From positions 310,001-374,000 of the forward strand of contig NZ_PVMZ01000006.1 of the NCBI RefSeq assembly GCF_003001815.1: DNA of 64,000 bases, read 5' to 3'. Positions 27,085-35,867 of the stretch are shown here, one piece after another. This DNA is from Actinoplanes italicus (GTDB lineage: Bacteria; Actinomycetota; Actinomycetes; Mycobacteriales; Micromonosporaceae). Every line of letters begins with the position of its first letter. The first letter of the stretch is position 1. The notes beneath the pieces were generated by a model, which had not been told where the DNA came from, did no database searches, and saw nothing but the letters and a program-made list of their open reading frames with translations. Both the position numbers and the translations under genes were made by a program.

Positions 27085-28545
27085 GTGGTGACCACCCGCC
27101 TGCCGAGCGCAGGATTCTCGATCACGATCCGAATCGCCGTTACCGCGGACGCCTCGTCCATCGGACGGCTCACCACCTGTGTGGGTGAGGCCGGTGCGAT
27201 CGTGACGGCGCTGGACGTGGTGGACTCCGACCCCACGCACGTGCTGGTCGACCTCACCTGTGACACCGCTGACGCCGCGCACGCCGACCAGGTCGTCAAA
27301 CAGCTGGAGCAGCAGGACGGCGTCGACGTCCGCAAGGTCTCCGACCGGACGTTCCTGCTGCACCTGGGCGGCAAGATCGAGGTGTCGTCGAAGGTCGCGC
27401 TCCGCAACCGTGACGAACTGTCCCGGGCGTACACGCCGGGTGTCGCCCGGGTCTGCATGGCGATCGCCGAGAACCCGGCGGACGCCCGCCGCCTCACCAT
27501 CAAGCGCAACACGGTCGCCGTGGTCAGCGACGGCTCGGCCGTCCTGGGCCTGGGCAACATCGGCCCGGCCGCCGCGATGCCGGTCATGGAGGGCAAGGCC
27601 GCGCTGTTCAAGCGGTTCGGCGGCGTCGACGCCTGGCCCGTGGTGCTCGACACCCAGGACACCGACGAGATCGTCGCGATCGTCAAGGCGATCGCCCCGG
27701 CCTACGGCGGCATCAACCTGGAGGACATCGCGGCTCCGCGATGCTTCGAGATCGAGGCCCGGCTGAAGGAGATGCTGGACATCCCGGTCTTCCACGACGA
27801 CCAGCACGGCACCGCGATCTGCGTGCTCGCCGCGCTGACCAACGCGCTGCGGGTGGTCGGCAAGCGGATGCAGGACGTCAAGGTCGTGGTGTCGGGGGCC
27901 GGTGCGGCCGGCACCGCGATCATGAAGCTGCTGATGCGCCAGGGTGTGGCGGACATCATCGCGTACGACCGGAAGGGCGTCCTGCACCGCGGGATGCCCG
28001 ACCTCAACGAGTCGATGCAGTGGCTCGCGGAGAACACCAACAAGGAGAACTACGCGGGTGATCTGCCCGGCGCGATCGTCGGCGCGGACGTCTTCATCGG
28101 GGTCTCCGCGCCGAACCTGCTGACCGGCGACGACATCGCGAAGATGGCGCAGAAGTCGATCGTGTTCGCGATGGCCAACCCGGACCCGGAGGTCGACCCG
28201 CGGGAGGCCCGCAAGCACGCCGCGATCGTCGCGACCGGCCGTTCCGACCAGCCCAACCAGATCAACAACGTGCTCGCCTTCCCGGGCGTCTTCCGCGGCA
28301 TGCTGGACGCCGCCGCCGAGGAGTTCACCGAGGAGATGGCGCTGGCCGCGGCCCGGGCCATCGCCGACGTGGTGGGTGAGGACAAGCTCAACCCCACCGT
28401 GATCATCCCGAGCGTCTTCGATCCCAAGGTCACCCCGGCGGTGGCGGCGGCGATCCGGGCGGTCGTCCGAGGCGTTCCGGCACCGTCCAACCCGGCGGCG
28501 GTTCCGGAGAGCGAACTCGACAAAGCCCCAGAAACAACCTTCTAG
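27085..28545 (+). CDS. NAD(P)-dependent malic enzyme with N-terminal ACT domain
   Basis: 486 aa from GTG 27085, with GGAGGG six bases upstream; an in-frame ATG 22 codons earlier lacks a ribosome site. An ACT-like domain (about 10-90, [20 protein letters not shown]) precedes the malic enzyme core. Core marks are [12 protein letters not shown], the catalytic-lysine-region [20 protein letters not shown], the metal site [20 protein letters not shown], the dinucleotide fold [12 protein letters not shown] and SGRSDxPNQINNV (here [13 protein letters not shown]). It converts malate to pyruvate and CO2. Amino-acid control through ACT is possible but unproven. Confidence 0.93.
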   Translation: MVTTRLPSAGFSITIRIAVTADASSIGRLTTCVGEAGAIVTALDVVDSDPTHVLVDLTCDTADAAHADQVVKQLEQQDGVDVRKVSDRTFLLHLGGKIEVSSKVALRNRDELSRAYTPGVARVCMAIAENPADARRLTIKRNTVAVVSDGSAVLGLGNIGPAAAMPVMEGKAALFKRFGGVDAWPVVLDTQDTDEIVAIVKAIAPAYGGINLEDIAAPRCFEIEARLKEMLDIPVFHDDQHGTAICVLAALTNALRVVGKRMQDVKVVVSGAGAAGTAIMKLLMRQGVADIIAYDRKGVLHRGMPDLNESMQWLAENTNKENYAGDLPGAIVGADVFIGVSAPNLLTGDDIAKMAQKSIVFAMANPDPEVDPREARKHAAIVATGRSDQPNQINNVLAFPGVFRGMLDAAAEEFTEEMALAAARAIADVVGEDKLNPTVIIPSVFDPKVTPAVAAAIRAVVRGVPAPSNPAAVPESELDKAPETTF

Positions 28546-28557
28546 GGTACGGCTGTC

Positions 28558-28590
28558 GCGCGCCCGGGGTCACAGGGATCTCGGGCGCGC
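28558..28590 (+). terminator. GC hairpin after the malic enzyme gene
   Basis: A nine-base perfect stem (28558-28566 with 28582-28590) starts 13 bp after the stop and lies before the convergent GDPD gene. No T-run follows, so termination is plausible but not certain. Confidence 0.45.
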
Positions 28591-28620
28591 CGAACCCGTA
28601 TCCCGGGCGGAGTACCGGCC

Positions 28621-29343
28621 TCAGGCGTTGACCCAGCCGGTGAGCTCGCCGACCAGATCCGTGATCAGACCGGCCGCACCCGCGTCCACCAGCGGCCGCC
28701 ACTGGGCCATGTCGTTGGGCGTCCACGGCATCACGGCGACACCGGCCGCCGCCAGCGCGGCCATCGTCTCCGGTCCGTTCAGCACGTCGTCCACCGACGG
28801 GTTGCACCAGGTGACGCCCAGTTCCCGGCACAGCTCGACGGTCTCGGCGTCGAACCGGAACAGCAGCAGGCCACGACGCGCCTCGGGGGCCACGTCGCGG
28901 ACCTTGCGCACCACGTCGGCGTCGAAGCTCTGCAGCACCGTGCGGTCCAGCAGGTCGCGCTCGGCGAGCTGGGCGACGATCGACTTCACCTCGTCGAGCG
29001 TGGCCGGCGGCTTGATCTCCACGAGCAGCTCGACCGGCGCGGGGGCGAGCAGGTCGAGCGTCTCGGCCAGCGACGGCACCCGCAGACCGGTGAACCCGGC
29101 CCCGAACCAGGAGCCGGCATCCAGCGCGGCCACCTCGTCCCAGGTCAGATCCCAGATCCGGCCGGCACCGTTCGTGGTCCGGTTGACCGTGCGGTCGTGG
29201 ATCACCACGGGCACGCCGTCGCGGGTGGCCCGGACGTCGAACTCGACGACCGTGGCGCCGGCCCGGACCGCCGCGGCGAAGGCGGGCAGGGTGTTCTCGG
29301 GGGCGACCGCGGAATAGCCCCGGTGCGCGACGCGGGCCAGCAT
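28621..29343 (-). CDS. Glycerophosphodiester phosphodiesterase
   Basis: 240 aa from ATG 29343, which overlaps the dapF stop by one base (TGATG). It shows the GDPD barrel: RVAHRGYSAVAPENTLPAF, VVEFDVRATRDGVPVVIHDR, the WDL/LDAG segment, VELLVEIKP and the C-terminal MPWTPNDMAQW. It splits glycerophosphodiesters to glycerol 3-phosphate and alcohol; no signal peptide is present, so it should act in the cytosol. It is the third gene of the miaA-dapF-GDPD operon. Confidence 0.93.
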   Translation of the reverse strand: MLARVAHRGYSAVAPENTLPAFAAAVRAGATVVEFDVRATRDGVPVVIHDRTVNRTTNGAGRIWDLTWDEVAALDAGSWFGAGFTGLRVPSLAETLDLLAPAPVELLVEIKPPATLDEVKSIVAQLAERDLLDRTVLQSFDADVVRKVRDVAPEARRGLLLFRFDAETVELCRELGVTWCNPSVDDVLNGPETMAALAAAGVAVMPWTPNDMAQWRPLVDAGAAGLITDLVGELTGWVNA

Positions 29344-30200
29344 CAGAGCACGGCCCCCGGGTCGACCTCGCCGTCGGCGACCAGCACCGCCGGGCCCTCC
29401 AGCCACCACGCGCCGTCCGCGTCGGCGGTGACGATCACCCGGCCGCCGAGCACGTCGACCGCCACCGAGCCGGTGGTCAGGCCGGCATCACGCAGCGCCA
29501 CCGCGCCGACCGCGAGCGCGCCGGTGCCGCACGACTGAGTCTCGCCGGAGCCGCGCTCGTGCACCCGCATGCGGACGTGCAGGTCGACGCCGTCCAGCGG
29601 CTCGGCGGGCTCGACGAACTCCACGTTCACCCCGGCGGGGAACACCTTCGCGTCGTGCAGCGGGGCGCGGGTCAGGTCGAGGGCGGCCAGTGCCACCCCG
29701 TCGTGGAGGCCGCAGACCAGGTGCGGGTTACCGCAGTCGACCGCGACTCCCGGGACGGTCAGGGCGCCGAGGGTCGCGGTGCTTCCCGCGTACACCCTCG
29801 GGGTTGTCATCCTCGCGCTGATCGTGCCTGCCCCGACGACCGTGAGCAGCACCCCGGCCCGCGTCGCCACCGGAAGGCCCGAAGGGCCGGACGTGGCCAG
29901 GCCGCGGTCCAGCAGATAACGCACGAAGACCCGCAGGCCGTTGCCGCACATCTCGGCGATCGAGCCGTCGCTGTTGTGGTAGTCCATGAACCACTCGGCC
30001 TCACCGGCGTAACCGGCGGCGTCGGGATGTTTGGCGCTGCGCACCACCCGGATCACGCCGTCGCCGCCGATGCCCCGCCGCCGGTCGCAGAGCGCCGCGA
30101 CGAGTGCGGGCGTCAGCTCCAGCTCGCCGTCGGGATCGGGGAGCAGGACGAAGTCGTTACTGGTTCCATGGCCCTTGGTGAAACGCACGCGGCCCATCAT
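29343..30200 (-). CDS. dapF: Diaminopimelate epimerase
   Basis: 285 aa. It converts LL- to meso-diaminopimelate for lysine and peptidoglycan synthesis. The two active-site cysteines are in AEMCGNGLRVF and TQSCGTGALAV; N-terminal FTKGHGTSNDFVLLPD and IGGDGVIRV are also typical. The start is ATG 30200, overlapping the miaA stop by four bases; ATG 30197, the next codon, is equally possible. It sits between miaA and the GDPD gene, both overlapping. Confidence 0.96.
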   Translation of the reverse strand: MMGRVRFTKGHGTSNDFVLLPDPDGELELTPALVAALCDRRRGIGGDGVIRVVRSAKHPDAAGYAGEAEWFMDYHNSDGSIAEMCGNGLRVFVRYLLDRGLATSGPSGLPVATRAGVLLTVVGAGTISARMTTPRVYAGSTATLGALTVPGVAVDCGNPHLVCGLHDGVALAALDLTRAPLHDAKVFPAGVNVEFVEPAEPLDGVDLHVRMRVHERGSGETQSCGTGALAVGAVALRDAGLTTGSVAVDVLGGRVIVTADADGAWWLEGPAVLVADGEVDPGAVL

Positions 30201-31120
30201 CGCGCAAGGCCCACGGCATCCGCCAACAGCGTCGGGGCCGCGCCGTCGAGCCAGGTGACCGAGGGATCCCGGCGGAACCACGACCTCTGCCTGCGTACGA
30301 AACGCCGCGTGCCCTGGACCGTGTCGGCCTTGGCCTGCTCCTCGGTGAGCACGCCGTCGATCTGGGCGAGGGCCTGCTGATAGCCGAGCGCGCGGGACGC
30401 CGTCCGGCCGTCACGGATGCCGTCCAGGCCGCGCACCTCGTCGATCAGCCCGGCGGCCCACATCAGATCGACCCGCAGCGCGATCCGCTCGTCCAGCCCG
30501 GCGGTGTCCCGGTCGACGCCGATCTGCACCGACTCGTAGACGGGTCGCGGGTCCGGCAGCGAAGCGGTGAACGGCCGGCCGGTCAGCTCGATGACCTCCA
30601 GCGCGCGGACGATCCGGCGTCCGTTGCTGGGCAGGATCTTCGCGGCCGCCTCCGGGTCGCGCTCGCCGAGCCGGGCGTACAACGGGCCGGCCCCGGCGGC
30701 GGCCAGTTCCTCCTCGAGACGCGCCCGGATCGCCGGGTCGGTGCCCGGAAACTCGAAGTCCTCCAGTACGGCACGCACATAGAGGCCGGAACCGCCGACC
30801 AGCAGAGGCACCCGCCCGCGCGCGTGGATGTCGTCGATCGCGGCCCTGGCCAGCCGCTGATATTCGGCGACCGCGGCCGGTTCGGTGACGTCCCAGATGT
30901 CGAGCAGATGATGGGGTACGCCCTCGCGCTCGGCCGGGGTGAGCTTGGCCGTGCCGATGTCCATCCCCCGGTAGAGCTGCATGGAGTCGGCGTTGACGAC
31001 CTCGCCGCCCAGCTCGTGCGCGAGCGCGATGCTCAGAGCGGACTTCCCGGCCGCCGTCGGGCCGACGACGGTGATGACTCGCAGACCTGTCCGGAACGGC
31101 ACGAACCAACCGTAGGACAC
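30197..31120 (-). CDS. miaA: tRNA dimethylallyltransferase
   Basis: 307 aa. It adds the isopentenyl group to A37 of tRNAs reading UNN codons; MiaB, encoded at 35868, then methylthiolates the same base. Visible are the P-loop VVGPTAAGKSALSIALA, NADSMQLYRGMDIGTAKLT, VPHHLLDIWDV, LVGGSGLYVRA and the C-terminal RRFVRRQRSWFRRD. The start is GTG 31120; there is no clear Shine-Dalgarno, and a GTG at MGRF-equivalent position VPFRTG is an alternative. Confidence 0.96.
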   Translation of the reverse strand: MSYGWFVPFRTGLRVITVVGPTAAGKSALSIALAHELGGEVVNADSMQLYRGMDIGTAKLTPAEREGVPHHLLDIWDVTEPAAVAEYQRLARAAIDDIHARGRVPLLVGGSGLYVRAVLEDFEFPGTDPAIRARLEEELAAAGAGPLYARLGERDPEAAAKILPSNGRRIVRALEVIELTGRPFTASLPDPRPVYESVQIGVDRDTAGLDERIALRVDLMWAAGLIDEVRGLDGIRDGRTASRALGYQQALAQIDGVLTEEQAKADTVQGTRRFVRRQRSWFRRDPSVTWLDGAAPTLLADAVGLAR

Positions 31121-31282
31121 CGTTGTGTCACGGTCGTCAGCGGGAGCTTTCCCCTAACCGGGTTGGACCTGTGACAATGCGCGAGAAAGAATGCCGATGA
31201 GAAGTCGGCATTCATACTGCGCCGTGGCGGTGGCCGCGGGCCCGGTTCGGGCCGGTGACGCCGGGAGAACGAGGATGAGCTC

Positions 31283-32491
31283 ATGAACGACTGGACGACC
31301 TTCGGGCGCGTGGATGCCGACGGCACCGTGTACGTGAAGACCGCTGAGGGTGACCGGGTGGTCGGATCCTGGCAGGCGGGCACCCCAGAGGAGGGGCTGG
31401 CCCACTTCGCCCGGCGATTCGCCGACCTGGTGACCGAGGTCGAGCTCGTCGAGGCTCGCCTCAAGTCGGGCGCGGCTGACGCGGCTCACTCGCTGAGCAG
31501 TGTCAAGCGACTGCGTGCGACCCTCGACGAGGCCCACGTGGTGGGCGACATCGACGGTCTCGCCACCCGCCTGGACCGGCTCGCGACGCTCGCCGAGGAG
31601 AAGGCCGGCGAGGCCCGCGCGGCCCGCGAGGTGGCCCGCACCGAGGCCCTCGCCCGCAAGACCGCGCTGGTCGAGGAGGCGGAGACGATCGCCGCCGACG
31701 CCACCGGCTGGAAGTCGGCCGGCGACCGCCTCAAGGAGATCCTGGACGAGTGGAAGACCATCCGCGGCGTCGACAAGAAGACCGACGGTGAGCTGTGGAA
31801 GCGGTTCGCCGCCGCGCGGGACGGCTTCACCCGCCGCCGTGGCGCCCACTTCGCCACCCTCGACGGCCAGCGCAAGCAGGCGCAGACCGCCAAGGAGGAC
31901 CTGGTCAAGGAGGCCGAGGGCCTGGCCGACTCGACCGAGTGGTCGAGCACGGCCAACCGGCTCAAGGAGCTGATGACCGAGTGGAAGGCGGCGCCCCGCG
32001 CCGCCAAGGAGGCCGAGCAGCGCCTCTGGGAACGCTTCCGCGCCGCCCAGGACGCGTTCTTCACCCGGCGCAGCGAGGTCTTCTCCGCCCGCGACGCGGA
32101 GTACCAGGGCAACCTCGAGAAGAAGCAGGCCATCCTCGCCGAGCTCGAGGCCGTCGACGTCGACGCGGACGCCCGCGGCGCGCAGAACAAGCTGCGTGAC
32201 GCCCAGGCCGCGTGGCACGAGGCCGGCCGGGTGCCGCGGGAGGCCTCCGCCTCGCTGGACCGGCGCTGGCGGGCCGCCGAGGAGCGCATCCGGGTGGCGA
32301 TGGACTCGGCGTGGCGCAAGACCAGCCCGCAGGACAACCCGCTGCTGCGTCAGATGCGCGAGCAGGTCGCCGAGGCCGAGCAGCGTCTCGAGCGGGCGAA
32401 GACGGCCGGCGACAACCGCCGCATCAAGGAGGCCGAGCAGGCGCTCGCCTCCAAGAAGCAGTTCCTCGCCCTGGCCGAGCAGGCCAACTGA
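31283..32491 (+). CDS. DUF349-repeat coiled-coil protein
   Basis: 402 aa, no signal or membrane segment. The first 45 residues form a small beta region (FGRVDADGTVYVKTAEGDRV). The rest is helical with three DUF349 units at about 140-205, 215-280 and 285-355, each with the W-x-x-A/T..R...L pattern (GWKSAGDRLKEILDEWKTI, EWSSTANRLKELMTEWKAA, ARGAQNKLRDAQAAWHEAGR). It is conserved in actinobacteria beside miaA and dapF; the function is unknown. Its stop directly abuts the stop of the convergent dehydratase gene. Confidence 0.9.
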   Translation: MNDWTTFGRVDADGTVYVKTAEGDRVVGSWQAGTPEEGLAHFARRFADLVTEVELVEARLKSGAADAAHSLSSVKRLRATLDEAHVVGDIDGLATRLDRLATLAEEKAGEARAAREVARTEALARKTALVEEAETIAADATGWKSAGDRLKEILDEWKTIRGVDKKTDGELWKRFAAARDGFTRRRGAHFATLDGQRKQAQTAKEDLVKEAEGLADSTEWSSTANRLKELMTEWKAAPRAAKEAEQRLWERFRAAQDAFFTRRSEVFSARDAEYQGNLEKKQAILAELEAVDVDADARGAQNKLRDAQAAWHEAGRVPREASASLDRRWRAAEERIRVAMDSAWRKTSPQDNPLLRQMREQVAEAEQRLERAKTAGDNRRIKEAEQALASKKQFLALAEQAN

Positions 32492-33445
32492 TCACTTACG
32501 GCTGAGGGTCGCCAGTTCGTCGGCGTCGGCATTTCCGCCGGTGCAGACGACGGCGACCCTTTTCCCGTTGAAGAGGTCGGGGTGGCTCAGCACTCCGGCC
32601 AGGGCGGCCGCTCCGGCACCTTCGGCAAGGGTGTGCGCGGCGGTCGCGAGCAGTCGCCTCGCCTCGGTGATCTGTTCGTCGTCCACCAGCAGGAAGTCCG
32701 CCAGACGGTTCCGCATGACCCGCTGCGGCAGTTCGAACCCGCGACCGGTGGCCAGCCCGGCGGCGACGGTGCCGTTGGGGCGCTCGACGAGGTCACCGGA
32801 CCGCCAGGAGTCGTGCGCGGCCGGAGAGGCCGACGACTGGACCGCGATCACCGCGCAGCCGGGGGCCACCTGCTCCGCGACCAGGCACGCGGCGGCCGCG
32901 CCGGTGCCGCTGCCGACCGGGACGACGATCGCGTCGAGGTCCGGGCGCTGCTCCAGGATCTCCAGGTACACGGTGCCGACGCCGGCCAGCAGCTCGGGCG
33001 TGTCACCGGGACTGACCAGCCTCGCCCCGGTCTCGGCGGCGTGCTGCCGGGCCTGCCGTTCGGCGGCCTCCAGGCTGTCCCCGGCCCGGACGGCGCGGGC
33101 ACCCCAGCCCTCGACCGCCGCCGCCTTGCCCGTCGGCGTGCCGGCCGGCATGAACACCGTGCACTTCACCCCGAAGACATGACCGGCGTACGCCAGCGAC
33201 TGGGCATGGTTGCCGGTCGACCAGGTGACCGTGCCGCGCTCCCGCTCGGCCGGGCTCGTGCCGGCCATCAGGGTCAGGCCGCCGCGCACCTTGAACGCGC
33301 CGACCGGCTGGGTGTTCTCGTGCTTGACCAGCACCGACGTGCCGGCGGCCGCGTCCAGCAGCGGATAGGACCACATCGAGGTGGGCGGCAGGTGGGAACG
33401 GAGCAGTTCACGGGCGGCGCGAATGTCGTCGAAGCTGAGATCCAT
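32492..33445 (-). CDS. PLP-dependent threonine/serine dehydratase
   Basis: 317 aa from ATG 33445 (MDLSFDDIRAARE). A fold-type II PLP enzyme: the PLP lysine is K52 in QPVGAFKVRGG, the substrate loop is STGNHAQSLAYAG, the phosphate-binding glycine loop is VPVGSGTGAAAA and the last strand carries VVCTGGNAD. It deaminates Thr or Ser to 2-oxoacids; no ACT regulatory domain is present, so it is the short catabolic-type form. It is divergent from the LysR regulator that probably controls it. Confidence 0.9.
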   Translation of the reverse strand: MDLSFDDIRAARELLRSHLPPTSMWSYPLLDAAAGTSVLVKHENTQPVGAFKVRGGLTLMAGTSPAERERGTVTWSTGNHAQSLAYAGHVFGVKCTVFMPAGTPTGKAAAVEGWGARAVRAGDSLEAAERQARQHAAETGARLVSPGDTPELLAGVGTVYLEILEQRPDLDAIVVPVGSGTGAAAACLVAEQVAPGCAVIAVQSSASPAAHDSWRSGDLVERPNGTVAAGLATGRGFELPQRVMRNRLADFLLVDDEQITEARRLLATAAHTLAEGAGAAALAGVLSHPDLFNGKRVAVVCTGGNADADELATLSRK

Positions 33446-33472
33446 GTCTACGATCGTCGGCCGTACGAAGGC

Positions 33473-33521
33473 ATAGGTCCAATATCTTTGTTCTCGGTGA
33501 CCTATAGACCGGATTGATAGG
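33473..33521. promoter_or_regulatory. Operator region between dehydratase and LysR genes
   Basis: Inverted repeat ATAGGTC (33473-33479) and GACCTAT (33499-33505), with a third copy ATAGGTT at 33517-33523 that pairs with the middle one as CCTAT-N11-ATAGG. LysR proteins bind such T-N11-A repeats upstream of their divergent targets. Confidence 0.6.
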
Positions 33522-33529
33522 TTGGCCGG

Positions 33530-34444
33530 ATGCTCGACGTCACGAGGCTGACCGTGCTGGTCGCCGTCGCCCGGCACGGTTCCGTGACCGCGGCCGCGCA
33601 GGCCTTGCACTACGCCCAGCCGACGGTGAGCCACCACCTAGCCCGGCTCGAGGCCGAGACCGGGACACGGCTGCTGCAGCGGTCCGGTCGCGGCGTGCGG
33701 CTCACCGATGCGGGGCGGCTGCTGGCCGACCGGGCCGAGGAGATCCTGGGCCGGCTCACAGCGGCCGAGGCCGAACTGGCCGAACTGGCCGGACTCCGTG
33801 CCGGGCGGGTCCGGCTGGCGGCGTTCCCGTCCGCGCTCGGTACCTTCGTGCCGGTCGCCGCGGCCGGTTTCGTGGCCGCCCACCCGGGCGTCGACCTGCG
33901 CTTCACCGAGGCCGAGCCGCCTGCCGCGATCCGGCTGCTGCGCGGCGGCGAGGTGGAGGCGGCGCTCGTCTTCAACCACCCCGGCGAGCCGTTCCCCGAG
34001 TGGTACGGCCTGCGGCACGAGCCGCTGCTGGAAGAGCCGACCTGCCTGGTCGTCCCGGCGGACTGGGCCGGCGACCGGCTCGCCGACCATCGGGACCGGC
34101 CGTGGATCGGCGGATGCGAGCGGTGCCGCGACCGGCTGGTCAACGCCTGTGCCGCGGAGGGCTTCACCCCGGACATCCGATTCACCACCGACGACTACGT
34201 GGCGGTGCAGGCGCTGGTCGCGGCTGGGATGGGCGCCACCACACTGCCCGCACTCGCGCTGGCCGCCCACCGTGATCCACGGGTGCGGGTGGTCACGCTG
34301 CCGGGTCCCGGCCGCCGGGTGTCGATCGCGCTACCCGGCGATCCGCCGGACCCACCGGCCACGGCCGCGCTGCTCACCCAGCTACGCGCCGCGACCCGCT
34401 CCTCCGGCTACGCCCCGCAACCACCAGCGAGCGACTCCCCGTAA
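33530..34444 (+). CDS. LysR-family transcriptional regulator
   Basis: 304 aa. The N-terminal helix-turn-helix is clear (VAVARHGSVTAAAQALHYAQ, PTVSHHLARLEAETGTRLLQ, GVRLTDAGRLLADRAEEIL). The effector domain follows at about 90-290 (VRLAAFPSALGTFVPVAAAG, DYVAVQALVAAGMGATTLPA). It is divergent from the Thr/Ser dehydratase, so control of amino-acid deamination is likely. The effector is unknown. The last 15 residues run into the start of the repeat tract. Confidence 0.93.
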   Translation: MLDVTRLTVLVAVARHGSVTAAAQALHYAQPTVSHHLARLEAETGTRLLQRSGRGVRLTDAGRLLADRAEEILGRLTAAEAELAELAGLRAGRVRLAAFPSALGTFVPVAAAGFVAAHPGVDLRFTEAEPPAAIRLLRGGEVEAALVFNHPGEPFPEWYGLRHEPLLEEPTCLVVPADWAGDRLADHRDRPWIGGCERCRDRLVNACAAEGFTPDIRFTTDDYVAVQALVAAGMGATTLPALALAAHRDPRVRVVTLPGPGRRVSIALPGDPPDPPATAALLTQLRAATRSSGYAPQPPASDSP

Positions 34445-35060
34445 CCACCCTCAAGCGACCCACCGCACCCAGCCACCCACCGCACCCAGCCACCCACCGC
34501 ACCACCAGCAAGCCAGCCAGCAACCCACCGCACCCACCAGCCAAGCAGCCAGCAATCCACCCGCACCTACCGCACCAGCCAGCGACCCACCGTAGCCGTC
34601 AGCCAGCCAGCCACCGCACCCATCCGCCAACCAGCCACCGCACCCATCAGCCAACCAGCCACCGCACCCATCAGCCAACCAGCGACCCACCGTAGCCGTC
34701 AGCCAGCAACCCACCGCACCCACCAGCCAGCCAGCCACCGCACCCATCCGCCAACCAGCCACCGCACCCATCAGCCAACCAGCGACTCACCGTAGCCGTC
34801 AGCCAGCAACCCACCGCACCCACCAGCCAGCCAGCCACCGCACCCATCCGCCAACCAGCCACCGCACCCATCAGCCAACCAGCGACTCACCGTAGCCGTC
34901 AGCCAGCAACCCACCGCACCCACCAGCCAGCCAGCCACCGCACCCATCCGCCAACCAGCCACCGCACCCATCAGCCAACCAGCGACTCACCGTAGCCGTC
35001 AGCCAGCAACCCACCGCACCCACCAGCCAGCCAGCCACCGCACCCGTCAGCCAACCAGCG
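34445..35060. repeat. Minisatellite with a 100-bp unit
   Basis: From 34445 the sequence is built of CAGCCA/CCACCGCACCCA words. From about 34581 it settles into an exact 100-bp period: AGCGACNCACCGTAGCCGTC recurs at 34581, 34681, 34781, 34881 and 34981, with degenerate copies near 35058 and 35081. The minus strand can be read as long Gly/Trp/Ala frames, but they shift with the period and are not genes. Confidence 0.88.
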
Positions 35061-35172
35061 ACTCACCGTAGCCGTCAGCCAGCGACTCAACGCACTCACC
35101 GCGACTCGTCGCAAGCGCCGCCTCAGCGGCGACTCCCCGCACCCACCGCTCTGCACAACGCCACCTCTCACA

Positions 35173-35301
35173 GATCTTGTGAGGTTGTGGTCGCTGGAGC
35201 GGCGTAGCCGCACAAGATCGCCCGCCGCTTCGCCGCTTCGTCTCCTTGGCGGCAGATCTAGTGAGGTTCGGGTCGCTATGGCGGCCGAACCTGGCAAGAT
35301 C
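35173..35301. repeat. Two related hairpin elements about 82 bp apart
   Basis: Element 1: GATCTTGTG (35173-35181) and CACAAGATC (35211-35219). Element 2: AGATCT at 35254 to AAGATC at 35301, with an inner stem AGGTTCGG (35264-35271) and CCGAACCT (35285-35292). Both share AGATCT-GTGAGGTT, GGTCGCT and CAAGATC. They look like copies of one small inverted-repeat element. Confidence 0.6.
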
Positions 35302-35366
35302 AGGCGCACGGATGGGCGTGGGCCCGGCGGGGCGGCGACGAGGGCAAGAGCGCAGCAGACAAGCAA

Positions 35367-35553
35367 GGCCGGCACAGCCATAAGGCCGGCACAGCCATAA
35401 GGCCGGCACAGCCGCAAGGCCGGCACAGCCGCAAGACCGGCACAGCCGCAAGACCGGCACAGCCGCAAGACCGGCACAGCCGCAAGACCAGCACAGCCGC
35501 AAGACCAGCACAGCCGCAAGACCAGCACAGCCGCAAGACCAGCGCAGCCGCAG
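35367..35553. repeat. 17-bp tandem repeat, about 11 copies
   Basis: Units of the form GGCCGGCACAGCCGCAA recur every 17 bp from 35367 (35367, 35384, 35401, 35418, 35435 and on to about 35537), drifting from GGCC to GACC and from CCGGC to CCAGC along the tract. The period excludes coding use. Confidence 0.88.
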
Positions 35554-35567
35554 GTCACGTCCACCGA

Positions 35568-35804
35568 AGTGGTGTATGACCTGGACTTTCCGGGATGAAA
35601 GAGGCGGCCACCGCAGATCCTTCGGATTGTTCGAAGATCACGAAGGAGAACCTGCGATGGCCGCAGAACCGAGTTTGGACCTTGCCGGTTTGCTGGGCGC
35701 GCATTTGGAATCGGCGAGCCCTGATGTGCTGCAGTCCCTGGTCAAGACGTTTTTGCCGACGCGTTGATGTCCGCCGAAGCCGACGCCCTCTGCGGTGCCG
35801 GCAA
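35568..35804 (+). mobile_element. Left-end remnant of an IS256-family (mutator-type) insertion sequence
   Basis: A stretch starting near 35568 reads as an untranslated IS left end (containing TGGACTTTCCGGGATG), then a ribosome site GAAGGAG and the transposase start at 35657. Homology stops near 35804, where related repeat DNA resumes, so the body and right end are lost. The exact left border is estimated. Confidence 0.5.
35657..35804 (+). pseudogene. IS256-family transposase fragment, frameshifted
   Basis: ATG 35657 opens MAAEPSLDLAGLLGAHLESA followed by SPDVLQSLVKTF, the N-terminus of IS256-type transposases. At the T-run near 35752 the frame breaks (TFLPTR then stop). A shift of reading frame restores ADALMSAEADALCGAG, the next family segment, before homology ends. 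No catalytic DDE residues remain, so it is inactive. Confidence 0.65.
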
Positions 35805-35867
35805 GACCGGCACCGCCGACAGCAAGGCCAGCGCAGCCGACAGCAAGGGCAGCGGCGGGGTTAGAAG

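Noticed and set aside
34451..35564. Gly/Trp/Ala- and Cys/Leu-rich open frames on the minus strand over the repeats
   Set aside because: They are translations of the 100-bp and 17-bp tandem repeats, whose periods shift frame; no start signals or domains.
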